Positions 47,087 to 57,112 of a stretch of DNA of 64,000 bases are shown here, piece after piece. Position numbers and translations under genes: made by a program. The notes under the pieces are model-generated. The model saw only the letters and a list, made by a program, of their open reading frames with translations. It was not told the DNA's origin and ran no database searches. This DNA comes from Eutypa lata. Its lineage: Eukaryota > Ascomycota > Sordariomycetes > Xylariales > Diatrypaceae. Where the stretch lies: the NCBI GenBank assembly GCA_022661535.1, contig JAKULF010000003.1, positions 5,828,001-5,892,000 of the forward strand. Reading direction: 5' to 3'. The stretch's first letter is position 1; each line of letters starts with the position of its first letter.

Positions 47087-49084
47087 ATGGCGGGGTCATT
47101 CTACAAGATGTTGTCTGTTATGAGTTTACTTCTGCTGCCCTCTATGGTCGCAGGTCAATATGGAAGCGAGCAATTACCATTAAAAGACGACATCAACTAT
47201 GAGGAGGTCTGCCCCGACTATACCAGATATTCGGCATATCCACAGTCAGTCGCACATCCATCGTCGCATTCCCAGACCAAGCTTCAACTAACACTTAGTT
47301 CATAGCCGTCCTCTAAGTGAAGGCCCTCTTTCACTACCCTTCCAGCGACCCCATCCGAAATGTCGAACTTTCCACTCCGAAGTTATAGAGAAGGTTATCG
47401 AAGATGTAACTTCGCGTATGAAGAACCCTGATCTCGCGCGACTATTCGAAAATGCCTTTCCAGTCAGTCGATCCCGCTTCTGCGTCGAGTAAAGCTCTAG
47501 GTGATAGACGGCCGACTGAAACTTACCTTGTGTAGTCAACCACCGACACCACAGTCAAGTTCCATACCGCGGGGACAAACGAAAATAGGAAAAGCTGGAG
47601 AGGTGCTTACGATGAAGGGAAATGGGAAGGCCCACACTCGTTCATCATCACAGGTAGCGTTCTCTATCCAGCAACCCCTTAGTTAAGGCGTGGCTGATGA
47701 ATCTTCCCTTCACTAGGAGATATCATCGCCGAATGGCTTCGGGACTCGACCAACCAGCTCTCACCATACCAACCTCTGGCAAAAAAGGATCCGGCCATAT
47801 ATAGCCTAATTCTAGGCGCCATCAATACTCAGTCGGAATATGTCATCGAATCACCGTATTGTAACGCCTTTCAGCCGCCGCCGATCAGTAGTCTCCCCAT
47901 CACCCACAACGGCCAGGACGATGTTGTGCATCCCGCATACGAGCCATCGTCGGTGTTTGAGTGTAAATATGAACTTGATTCTCTTGCGCACTTTCTCACC
48001 TTAGCGAATGATTTCTATGACAATACGGGATCCACAGAATTCTTGAATGCCCGATGGTACCTGGCCTTAGAGACTGTCTTGGCCGTACTTGAACAGCAAT
48101 CAATGTCCACGTTCGACCCGGAGACCGGCCGATTTCGCCGTAACCAATACACCTTCAGTCGTCGCACCAACACCGGAACCGAGACTCTTAACTTGAACGG
48201 TGTGGGCAATCCGCTGAACTATGGTACAGGCTTGGTTCGATCTGCTTTTAGACCAAGCGACGATGCTACCATCCTTGGCTTCTTCATACCAGCTAATGCT
48301 CAGATAGCAGTACAGTTGGGTCGTACTGCTGCTATTTTGAAGACGGCTGGCAAGACCCTATTTGCTCAGAAGGTTGAGGAATGGGGTAAGACTATCGCCA
48401 ACGGGGTTTGGGAGCATGGTGTTGTGCACCATAAGAGGTTCGGCGATGTATTTGCGTATGAAGTTGATGGGTACGGGTCCTCCATTCTAATGGACGATGC
48501 AAACTACCCTTCGCTTCTTGCCCTACCAGTGATGGGTTTCGTTAAGGCGGATAATCCAGTATATCAGAATACTCGAAGGATGCTACTCGCAAAATCGTCA
48601 AATCCCTACTACTTGACCGGCAGGGAATTCCATGGCATTGGAGGTCAGTTATGAACTCTTTGGATATATAAAACTGCGACTGACTAAAGATCTAGGGCCT
48701 CATATCGGACTCTCAAACGCCTGGCCAATGAGTCTACTAATCCAAGCACAGACATCTGACGATGACGATGAGATATCAGAATGTCTTCAGTTAGTTCTTA
48801 ACTCCAGCAAGCTAGGCTTGGTTCACGAAAGTGTCGATGTGAACTTGGTTCATTCTTATACTCGTAAGTAGAAAACCCCCTACGTCAGTGATCATGAATA
48901 ATAGAACTAACAAAGGGATTTAGGAAGCTGGTTTGCATGTAAGTTTGGTTTCTAGGGTTAAGTGAGTTGCATGCTAACTAGATTCTTAGGGGCAAACGGT
49001 GTCTTTGCAGAGACCATCCTCGACATCGCAAAGAGAAAGCCACACTTGATCTTTAAGGATCCGGCAACACCGTACGAAGTTTAA
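47087..49084 (+). CDS. Secreted GH125 exo-alpha-1,6-mannosidase
   Basis: Metal-independent glycosidase removing alpha-1,6-linked mannose from mannan or N-glycans. I read seven exons: 47087-47244, 47306-47462, 47536-47653, 47717-48643, 48696-48863, 48924-48938 (15 nt) and 48990-49084. All phases agree and give 545 residues, a normal length. A signal peptide (MLSVMSLLLLPSMVAGQYG) leads in. Family hallmarks are IAEWLRDSTNQLSPY, SPYCNAFQPP, FECKYELDSLAHFL, MDDANYPSLLALPVMGF, HIGLSNAWPMSLLIQA and WFAWANGVFAE. The gene looks intact and functional. Confidence 0.9.
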
Positions 49085-49932
49085 CGTGCTTTAAACCCAC
49101 AAAGTACTGAGGAGGGGGGTGGATGATGAGAATTTTTTTTTTTGATGAAAGGGTGTTCGGAAATACTAGGACCTCTTTTCGCATGATACCCAGGCATTTC
49201 ACCACTAGCATTGGCGGCATATACTATATTGGGGTGGATATTGTATCATCGTTTGTCACTTGAGGCGCATCTATATAGACCGATGGAAAAATCACAGGCA
49301 TTTTAACAACTCTTGATGTTTTATCTATTAATGTGACTGTACTGCTGCTACCTCTGGAGTACGGGTTTATACTCGCTATATTTAAGCATAAGACTGGTTC
49401 GGATAAGAGTAAGGTGTCTGTCGTATGCCCCTATAATGCAGCGAGACCTCTCCATTCCCTAGCGAGTATAAATTTGTGCTCGAATTTCTATAGTATACAC
49501 AAAGTCCATCACAGACCGAAAGGAGTGTCGGATGAGGTCCTAGGTTTCTGAGCTGCATGAAGAAAATATTGCAGTCCTCGTCCATGTGTGTCAATGCAAA
49601 GATTTAGAAATTGGATCCCAATTGGCCATCTTAATTACCCGTTACACAGGATTCTGATGTCATTCCAATATTTTATTCACTCAATCAATCACCAATTTAT
49701 GACGAGATTCGACGGATCAAAGGCCACCCCCGGAACCCTTCGACAACCTACCGGCTAGAAAAGTGAGTATCCGTCGGGTAGCGTGAGACATCTAGTACCT
49801 ACATGTACGCTAACACTCGATATCATGACTTGAAAGATCCACACCCTTGATCTTCTTAAGTAATAACTACATGTAATCTGCCTTGCAAAGAGAGGAGTTG
49901 GTCATAGGTACCTACTTAAGTATATATCAGTT
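49085..49932. other. Intergenic, no gene seen
   Basis: Contains a T-run at about 49135-49143. Frames at 49333 and 49382 are random-looking. Confidence 0.5.
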
Positions 49933-50415
49933 GTGCAGCCAATGATGCGGCCAATTCTCGCACAATTGAATCCGAGCCTCCGAATCGTCAATTATCACAT
50001 CCGTAGAAGACGGCCCACCACCTCATTCCCTCCTAAGGTAGTAACATATGCACGAAAGATACAATCGTCATCGTCATCGTCGTCATCATCGCCAATTACA
50101 CACCACCCCACCATCACAACCATGACCCCACCACAATCACAACCACCCCCTGCCAAAAAGGAGACGAAAAAGAAAAAACAAATCAACCTCCTCCGCGGCT
50201 GGCCCGCCCACTCCCTCCTCCCGGCCACCGCGCTGCGCACAGCCTCGCAGCGCGCGCTCTCGGACCCGGCGGTCTTCGAGCCGGGTCTGGAGTACGGGCC
50301 GGATCCGGGGTACGAGCCGCTGCGAGAAGCGCTATCGAAATGGCTGAGCGCCTTCTACACCTTCCCTTCCCCTTTCCCCCCCTCTTCTCCTTCCTCCCCT
50401 CCTCCTAGCAAGTTC

Positions 50416-50446
<31 letters not shown>

Positions 50447-51855
50447 GCAAATATAGCCACCCGCCGGACCCAGCCCGCCTCACCATCACGGGCGGCGCAA
50501 GCCAGAGCGTCGCCTGCGTGCTGCAGAGCTTCACGGACCCGGCGCTGACGCGCGCCGTCTGGATGGTGGCGCCGTGCTACTTCCTCGCGTGTCCCATCTT
50601 CGCGGACGCGGGGTTCGCGGATACGGGGCTCGGGGGCAGGCTGAGGGCCGTGCCGGAGGATGAGGAGGGGATTGATTTGGGGTTCCTGGAGAGGGGGTTG
50701 AGGGCTGTGGATGGGGAGTGGGAAGCGGCGGCTGGGAGGAAAGAGGAAGGGGGTGCTGGTTCTGGTTCTGGATATAAGGATCCCGGCCCGTATCGCAAGA
50801 TCTACCGCCATGTCATCTATTGCGTCCCTTCGTTCGCGAATCCCTCGGGCAAGACGATGTCGCTTGCGCGGCGGGAGGGGCTCGTCCGACTCGCGAGGGA
50901 GTTCGACGCCCTCGTTGTATGCGACGACGTGTATGACCATCTTCAATGGCGCAGCAATACCACCCTCGCTACCACCACCACCACCACATCATCATCATCA
51001 TCATCATCACCCCCACCCCCATCCTCCCCAACCAAAGCCCTCCTCCCGCGCCTCGTAGACATCGACCTCACCCTCGGCGCATCCCGCTTCGACCCCCCTT
51101 CCTCTTCCTCTTCCTCTTCCTCTTCCTCCCTCACCTTCGGCCACGTAGTATCCAACGGATCCTTCAGCAAGCTCAGCGGCCCCGGCGTGCGAACCGGGTG
51201 GACGGAGTCGACGCCCGCGTTCGCGCACGGCATGAGCCAGACGGGGAGCACGAGGTCCGGCGGGGCGCCCAGCCAGCTGACCGCCACCATCATCGCGGAG
51301 ATGCTAGCGTCGGGCGACCTGGACGCCCATATCGAGGGGACCCTGAAGCCCGCGTACCAGAGGCGCCATGCGCTGCTGGTCGCTGCCATCGAGAGGTGCC
51401 TTGTCGCTCCTCCGCTGGGGGCCAGGGTTAGGGGGTGGAGGAGCTTGGTGGCGAAGGACGGCATAGCGAGTCGTGGTAGTGTAGGGGCAGAAGAAGAAGA
51501 AGAAGAAGATATCTTCGGAGGATTTTTCGTCTGGGTTTCCTTCGACCCCGAAAGCGGCATACCGCCCGCCCGCGCGATCGCGGATCGCTGCCTCGCCGAG
51601 GAGAACCTGATGATCGGCCCCGGCGACCTGTTCGAGGTGCACGGCGACGAGGCGTCGGCGCGGTTCCGGCACGATATGCGGTTTTGCTTTGCGTGGGAGG
51701 ACGAGGCGGATCTGGTGGAGGGGGTGGAGAGGCTGGCGCGCGTGATTGGGAGGATGGTGGAGGAGGGGAAGGATGGTAGAGTGTGGGTGAATGAAGGGGG
51801 AGGTGGGGGCGGCGGCGGCGGCGGCGGCCAGGGGAATATCGATCTGATGAAGTAA
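49933..51855 (+). CDS. PLP-dependent class I/II aminotransferase with low-complexity insertions
   Basis: Single open frame of 640 residues. A second in-frame ATG at 50122 gives 577 residues and starts nearer the conserved domain (NLLRGWPAHSLLPATALR), so it may be the true start. Fold-type I aminotransferase features: LEYGPDPGYEPLREALSKWL, LTITGGASQSVACVLQSF, YCVPSFANPSGKTMSLARR, DALVVCDDVYDHLQW and the PLP-lysine region SNGSFSKLSGPGVRTGW. It resembles the fungal aromatic/2-aminoadipate aminotransferase group. The substrate cannot be set. Odd feature: at least six in-frame microsatellites encode Ser, Asn, Thr, Glu and Gly runs between conserved blocks. Confidence 0.82.
50415..50447. repeat. 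(AAC)n trinucleotide repeat encoding poly-Asn
   Basis: About ten AAC codons in frame inside the aminotransferase gene, in the sequence between two conserved blocks. Confidence 0.9.
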
Positions 51856-52320
51856 GAAATGAGAAGGGGAGGCAGGCGTTTAGAGAGGGGGTGGGAGGGG
51901 GTGGATGGGTCGGAAAAAAAGCGCATCTATAAAATATAGGGGAGCTGATACGGGTATATACATCAGAGCTTACGGTTTTATAAGTACGCATGTGACATTT
52001 CGAGATTTGAAATTATATATACTTCGGTGGATATACAGTGAATGCAGTGCATCTCGCGGCGTACCGACGGAAAAGACACTACGCTGTTTCATAGAGGGGA
52101 CACCAGGCTTAGACATACATAGGTGTTGTGTTGTAAGACCAACAATTAAGTTAAAAATTCAGGGTATCTATAGCTGTTTTGCTTCACAACGCCGGCTCGT
52201 AAATGCAACGCAACCCTTCCAAGCTAGAAGTACAGATATATAGTGCCATCTACCTACATGTACCTATCCGTGTCAGGTAAACTTTCAAAGAAGCCACGCC
52301 TCTTCCCCCCCCCCTTCCTT
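51856..52320. other. Intergenic between convergent genes
   Basis: 3' flanks of the aminotransferase and ESA1. No gene seen. Confidence 0.5.
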
Positions 52321-53796
52321 TTACCATCCCCAGGTCCTAGAGGAAGCGGTGAAAACCGGCGGCTTCCACTGGATACGCTCGGGGGCGATGTAGCGCTTCT
52401 TCTTGGTCTTGGCCTTCTCGCGCTGCGCGATCAGCTTCTCGGGGATCACGAGCTTGTGTTCGCCCTTGTGGTACACCTGCATCTTGAGCGCCTGCAGCGT
52501 GTGCTCGACGTCCTGCGTCGTCATCGCGAGCGACGTCGAGATCGACTCGATGCTGGACTTCTCGTCCCTCTCGTTGTACTCCAGCAGGTGGTCCAGTATG
52601 TTCTCCGACCAGTACTGCCGGTAGCTTAGGAGACCTAAATCGGATAATGGCTTCTCGGGAGATCCAAGCTTACCCTCGATCTTGGAGAGCTCGTACGAAA
52701 ATTGGATGAGCAGCCGACCGAAGCCCTTTCGCTGGTATTGGGGAAGCGTCAGAATACACGCCACGTTGTAGCCGTCCGCGCTCTCTTTCTCTTTGGAGAA
52801 ATACCCTACCAAATGGTGACCCTTTTCGCTCTTCTGCGTCATGACGTAGAATAGGAAGGGGTCTACATCGTAATAGAGGGTCTTGTGGTCCAGGAACATC
52901 TTAGATATTAAACATAGATTCCGGCACCACGTACGCTGCCGTCGACCGTCTATTTCGAAGAACGATACGTAGTCATCTCGGTAGATCTCGTTTCCGGGCG
53001 GGTGCTGCAGAGTGCACTTTTGCCGATGCCGTGCGAAGGACTTCTGATCCCCGTAATAGCATAGGCAGAACTCGCATATATATATGATATCCTCTTGAGT
53101 GAAGGCCTCGGGATAGGGGGAGAAATACCACGGGAACAGATCCCAGCGGCCAAATTGCACCCGGGAGATGTTTCGTATTCGGGCCAGTTCCGTCGGGTTT
53201 TGAGTCATAGATCCGCCCGTGCGCAACTTCTCGATTTCGGCTTCCCTGCTGAATGTAGCTTCTTCCTTTTTTATCTCAGCTGGCATGTCCTCCTCATCTA
53301 CATCCATCTCATCCGCCGCCGCAGCAGGTGTCCCTCCAGCTTGTGGCGTTGAAGGTGTCTTGATTTGACTCTGACTCTCTATAAGGTCGCCCCATGGGTG
53401 AGGTGTAGTGGCTTCGGATATAACAGATTGCTCCCTCTTCCCCGGACGTTTGGGCGCCTTGTTTGCGACTTTCTTCTTTGGCGCGGTGGAATTCTTGCCT
53501 TTGCCATCTTTCGGTTTGTTCTTGTCGGGATCGGGCCACTCGACATCCTGATCAAAGTATATTCTCTTGATAGGGACCCATTCGTCTAGACGCTTGTTGA
53601 AATTATCGAAGTTGCAGTATAATTGGCGGCCGCTCTTGGTATCCTTGATACTGAGAATCTCGGCGCGACGGGGCTGGCCATCCTTCTCTACCATGGCAAT
53701 ACATCCTACCCTGATGGTTTCGGGGGTCGCTTTGCTCTTTTGGCGAGGTCCATCGGGACCCACGGCAGCCTCTCCTGTTAAAGTACCGGGACTCAT
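52321..53796 (-). CDS. ESA1: MYST histone acetyltransferase Esa1 (NuA4 catalytic subunit)
   Basis: Acetylates histone H4/H2A within NuA4. Essential in yeast. Single exon, 491 residues. An N-terminal chromo-barrel domain (GCIAMVEKDGQPRRAEILSI to LDEWVPIKRI, about residues 30-80) is followed by a Lys-rich linker. The MYST domain begins with its C2HC zinc finger (YICEFCLCYYGDQKSFARH). It contains the catalytic Cys region NVACILTLPQYQRKGFGRLL, with the acetyl-CoA loop QxxGxG, and the catalytic Glu in SPEKPLSDLGLLSYR. Family identity is very firm. It is transcribed away from RNH203, 366 bp to the right. Confidence 0.95.
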   Translation of the reverse strand: MSPGTLTGEAAVGPDGPRQKSKATPETIRVGCIAMVEKDGQPRRAEILSIKDTKSGRQLYCNFDNFNKRLDEWVPIKRIYFDQDVEWPDPDKNKPKDGKGKNSTAPKKKVANKAPKRPGKREQSVISEATTPHPWGDLIESQSQIKTPSTPQAGGTPAAAADEMDVDEEDMPAEIKKEEATFSREAEIEKLRTGGSMTQNPTELARIRNISRVQFGRWDLFPWYFSPYPEAFTQEDIIYICEFCLCYYGDQKSFARHRQKCTLQHPPGNEIYRDDYVSFFEIDGRRQRTWCRNLCLISKMFLDHKTLYYDVDPFLFYVMTQKSEKGHHLVGYFSKEKESADGYNVACILTLPQYQRKGFGRLLIQFSYELSKIEGKLGSPEKPLSDLGLLSYRQYWSENILDHLLEYNERDEKSSIESISTSLAMTTQDVEHTLQALKMQVYHKGEHKLVIPEKLIAQREKAKTKKKRYIAPERIQWKPPVFTASSRTWGW

Positions 53797-54162
53797 GATG
53801 AATCTGGACCGTGGAGGCTATTTGTTTGATGAAATTGTTGATGGTGACTGTTTGGTTGATGGGGGGAAGGAAAGCCACCAACTTTAACGCGCTAGATGCA
53901 ATTAATTATGGAGGGGCAAAGATCACAAGGTCGGAGGTCGGAGCTTTCGATGATAAAGTATGCGATAACTGCATAACGTTAACTATGTAGTTAGATAGTG
54001 GGGTTGTGCCCATATAATTCAATTAAGCTTGCGTTAAAGTCGAACGCGTCTAGAAGCGCGTCTCGATGCTCATCAAGGCCTACGTAGATTATTTAGATAA
54101 CCTTTCACAAGATAACGAGACATTTTGATCAATCCAATAGCTTTCTTCTTATTCTTCTCAAA
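53797..54162. promoter_or_regulatory. Shared divergent promoter of ESA1 and RNH203
   Basis: 366 bp between two divergent start codons. No specific factor site was recognised. Confidence 0.4.
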
Positions 54163-54768
54163 ATGGCACCACCTATATTCACTGCCCCATCGGAGTTAGA
54201 TGCCCAGAAAACGGCTCAAGTTCATCTACTGCCATGCCGCGTACACCATGATGGCAACGTCGACCCTGCTGAATCATTTTGGAACCCAGTTGAGGGTGAA
54301 GGTAAATTTTTATTTGCTAAAATACCCTCTTAAACTCATATAAGATGGAATAACTAATCCTAGCATAGATGGACAAAGGTCGGCTTACTTCCGAGGCAGG
54401 AAGCTTCAGGGAAAGACCATGAAATTACCAGAAGGCTACTATGGTTCAGTTGTCGAGAAAGGGGAACCAAAGCCAGATGGGCGGAGTCGCGAGGAGATTT
54501 CAGACGACATTGGTGTCCATGGGGAACAAGATGACCCAATCGAAGTCGGCGCTTTGCACGGGAAGTCCACGTTTGACGAGGTGGTTGTATGGGGTCATGA
54601 GTCTACTGCAGACTCCAGTGCAGACCCCTATGTCAGGGGTATGGACGAGTGGATTTCCTTTGCTGAGCAGGTCAGTTGCATCTCCCTAACGTCTAAGTTA
54701 GGTGCTTCGTCTAACTAATTCTTTAGATTCATGCGTACCCGACTGAGAAGGACACGGCGGCGAAATGA
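54163..54768 (+). CDS. RNH203: Ribonuclease H2 non-catalytic subunit C
   Basis: Structural subunit of the trimeric RNase H2, which removes ribonucleotides from DNA. Three exons: 54163-54301, 54369-54670 and 54727-54768. The phases agree and give 160 residues. The hallmark N-terminal motif is QVHLLPCRVHHDGNVDPAES, followed by the barrel-forming segment SAYFRGRKLQGKTMKLPEGY with GSVVEKGE. The C-terminal exon encodes only IHAYPTEKDTAAK. Length and motif order match fungal RNase H2C proteins. Confidence 0.88.
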
Positions 54769-55410
54769 CTCGACCCCTTTCAAATCATTTATTTACCTTT
54801 GATGTCTGCATAGCGTAAGGATATAGCACACTAAGGACTTCCCATCTCGAGGGTGCTTGATACGGAGTTTAGGCGTATACGGTATTAGAAATTATATACA
54901 CAGCTAATGAGGTTTTAGGGGGAGACTTTAGTTTCATTGATTAATTGCATCATTGAGACCATATTAGAATATGTTTTAGTCGTCTTATATCCGTCTTAGA
55001 GGCTCACATAAGAGCTGGTTTATGGTCCTGCACCATAACCAAAGTTCCTGTTATAACTAATTCTAAAGAATGTGCTCATATGATAATCGTTCTGTCTAGA
55101 TTTGATTGTTATCTATAACTAAGAATGCGAACTAGTACTAGAATCGAATTGCATTAGGGTATTAGTCTTCTATTTCTAGTAATGTCTATTTGGTATACAT
55201 GATGATTTATCGCCTGCCGTTGTAAATCGGACATGAACAGCCTGGTGGCCGACTAGAGCAGATTGTGCTCCCACCCCTATGTCTTAGCTCATAGATGCCC
55301 CATGAGTCTTCTATATCCAGACCAACGAGCTACCTAGTTGTTATAACGAGGAACCTCACCGTCCACGCTACATCTCTCCTCTGCTTTGTCACCATAAACC
55401 ACCCTCACCA
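54769..55410. other. Intergenic between convergent genes
   Basis: AT-rich, no gene seen. Holds the 3' flanks of RNH203 and REX4. Confidence 0.5.
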
Positions 55411-56625
55411 TCAATTTTTCTTCTTTTTCTTCTTCTTCCCCTGTGCCTTCTTCGCCTTCGCCTTCCCTCCATCCTCGCCGCCCTCACCTCCATCACCACC
55501 ATCGCCACCGCTGCCGCCGCGCCTCGCAAGCATCTTCCCATACTTATTCGCATGCTCAACATCGAACTCCGGTTTCTTCTTCCGAAACAACAGCATCGCG
55601 ACCCTCGCATCCTCCAAACTCGAATGATGACCACCCTGAATCTCCACCCCGAGCACCTCGCGCGCCAGAACCCGCAGCGCCGGCTTCGGTCCGTGTCCGT
55701 ACTGCCTGTATCCGGAAAAGCGGGCCGTGTCGCGAATCTGCGCAGGCGGGTGGCTGAGCTCGAGGACGGCGAGGTCGTGCCGCACGTCGTGACCGACTAT
55801 GATACGTCCACCACCACCACTACCATCACTACCTTTTAGCAAATCCGCGACCTCGCGCTGCACGGCCTCGAACTCGCGCGCGTCCCGCATGCTCCGCGGC
55901 GTCAGGCCCGTGATGGCCGTCCGCCAGTCCGTGACGTGCTCGCGCGGCCGCACGAGCGAGTCGTACACCTGCCTCCCGTGGAAATCGACCATGCTGACGC
56001 GGGCGAGCACCGAGTCGCGCCCTTCGGGCCCGACGCCCACCATCTCGCAGTCGATGGCTACGTAGCGGCCCAGGGAGGCGACCACGTCGGGCGGGGCGAG
56101 ACCTTCGTTCGTGCGCGTCCTGTCTTCTTTCTCTAGAGTGGCGGTGGTAGTAGCAGTGCGGCTAGCTAACGATAGGGAGGATGATGATAACGATGATGAT
56201 GATGCGTTCTTGGTGGCGGGCACCCCTAGGTTGTACGCCTCGGCTAGGTCCTCGGGCGATATGTCGTTGTCCTCGGCCCAGAGGGCGAGGGATGGCGTGA
56301 TGGTTGCTGAGGTGCCTCGCGTGACGGCCGAGGATTGCGCCACGCCCATTTTATTGTTGGCCCCTGCTGTGGGCTTGGAATTATGCCGAGGAGGCGCTGA
56401 TTTAGACTCTTTTGATGACTTATTTTGAGGCCTTGCTCCTCCTACTGCTGACCTGCCCACCTTCTGCCGCTTTGGGTCAGATAATGCAGCAGCACCGCCG
56501 ACCTCCGCTTTCCTCTTCTTGGCTGGGGGCTTTGATGAGGAGGAAGAGGAGGAAGCCGGTACCGAAGATTCGGCCTGTATTTTTGCTTGCAGCTTCTTCC
56601 AATTGGATGAGAGCTCTTGCGCCAT
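55411..56625 (-). CDS. REX4: RNA exonuclease 4 (Rex4, DEDDh 3'-5' exonuclease)
   Basis: Nucleolar exonuclease linked to pre-rRNA processing. Single exon, 404 residues. The N-terminal 190 residues are Lys/Ser/Ala-rich and disordered, with nuclear-type basic clusters. The exonuclease domain shows all DEDDh residues: AIDCEMVGVG (Asp, Glu), the middle Asp in IIVGHDVRHDLAVL, and the His/Asp pair in HHSSLEDARVAML. A segment typical of Rex4 is LVRPREHVTDWRTAITGLTP. The tail is a Gly/Asp stretch followed by poly-Lys, from GAG/AAG-type repeats. Confidence 0.92.
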   Translation of the reverse strand: MAQELSSNWKKLQAKIQAESSVPASSSSSSSKPPAKKRKAEVGGAAALSDPKRQKVGRSAVGGARPQNKSSKESKSAPPRHNSKPTAGANNKMGVAQSSAVTRGTSATITPSLALWAEDNDISPEDLAEAYNLGVPATKNASSSSLSSSSLSLASRTATTTATLEKEDRTRTNEGLAPPDVVASLGRYVAIDCEMVGVGPEGRDSVLARVSMVDFHGRQVYDSLVRPREHVTDWRTAITGLTPRSMRDAREFEAVQREVADLLKGSDGSGGGGRIIVGHDVRHDLAVLELSHPPAQIRDTARFSGYRQYGHGPKPALRVLAREVLGVEIQGGHHSSLEDARVAMLLFRKKKPEFDVEHANKYGKMLARRGGSGGDGGDGGEGGEDGGKAKAKKAQGKKKKKKKN

Positions 56626-57112
56626 CCTGCTTGGTAAGAGTACTTATATCGTACTCCAATTCATGCTTGTTGGTTGATTAAGCTTGGTTGTAGAAAACTG
56701 ATTTAGGTAGTTAGATATCTTTGATTCGAATCGAGGTCAAATAAGATTCAAATGTGAAGATAAAGATAAAAGGGAAAATATGCATTATTCGGGTGTTGTA
56801 AATTTTCAAAAAGCGGAAATCTTCGGCAAACTGGGGTTTCAAGAAGTGACGGTTTAACGATTGGCTTCAGCGCTAAGAACATATGCAATTGGACAACAGG
56901 CTATCATCAGAAACCCCACTAAATACATACCATGGTGCATAGATAATAGGGGTAAGCCACATTGTTTAACTCATCTCCGCATCTTTGAATTTCTATGTCT
57001 ATGTCTCTAGCCCATCTTCATTTTCGCAATCTTTACTTCGATCGCAAACACGATACGACCTTATCCGGCGTGTAGTTCCAAGCGTCAAGCCCACCTATAT
57101 TAGACTCTAAAC
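56626..57112. other. Intergenic
   Basis: No gene seen. Contains the REX4 promoter and the 3' flank of ADE12. Confidence 0.5.

Noticed and set aside
50332..51991. Long antisense open frames over the aminotransferase gene (204, 327 and 187 codons)
   Set aside because: They are mirror products of GC-rich, repeat-rich coding sequence on the plus strand and carry no motifs.
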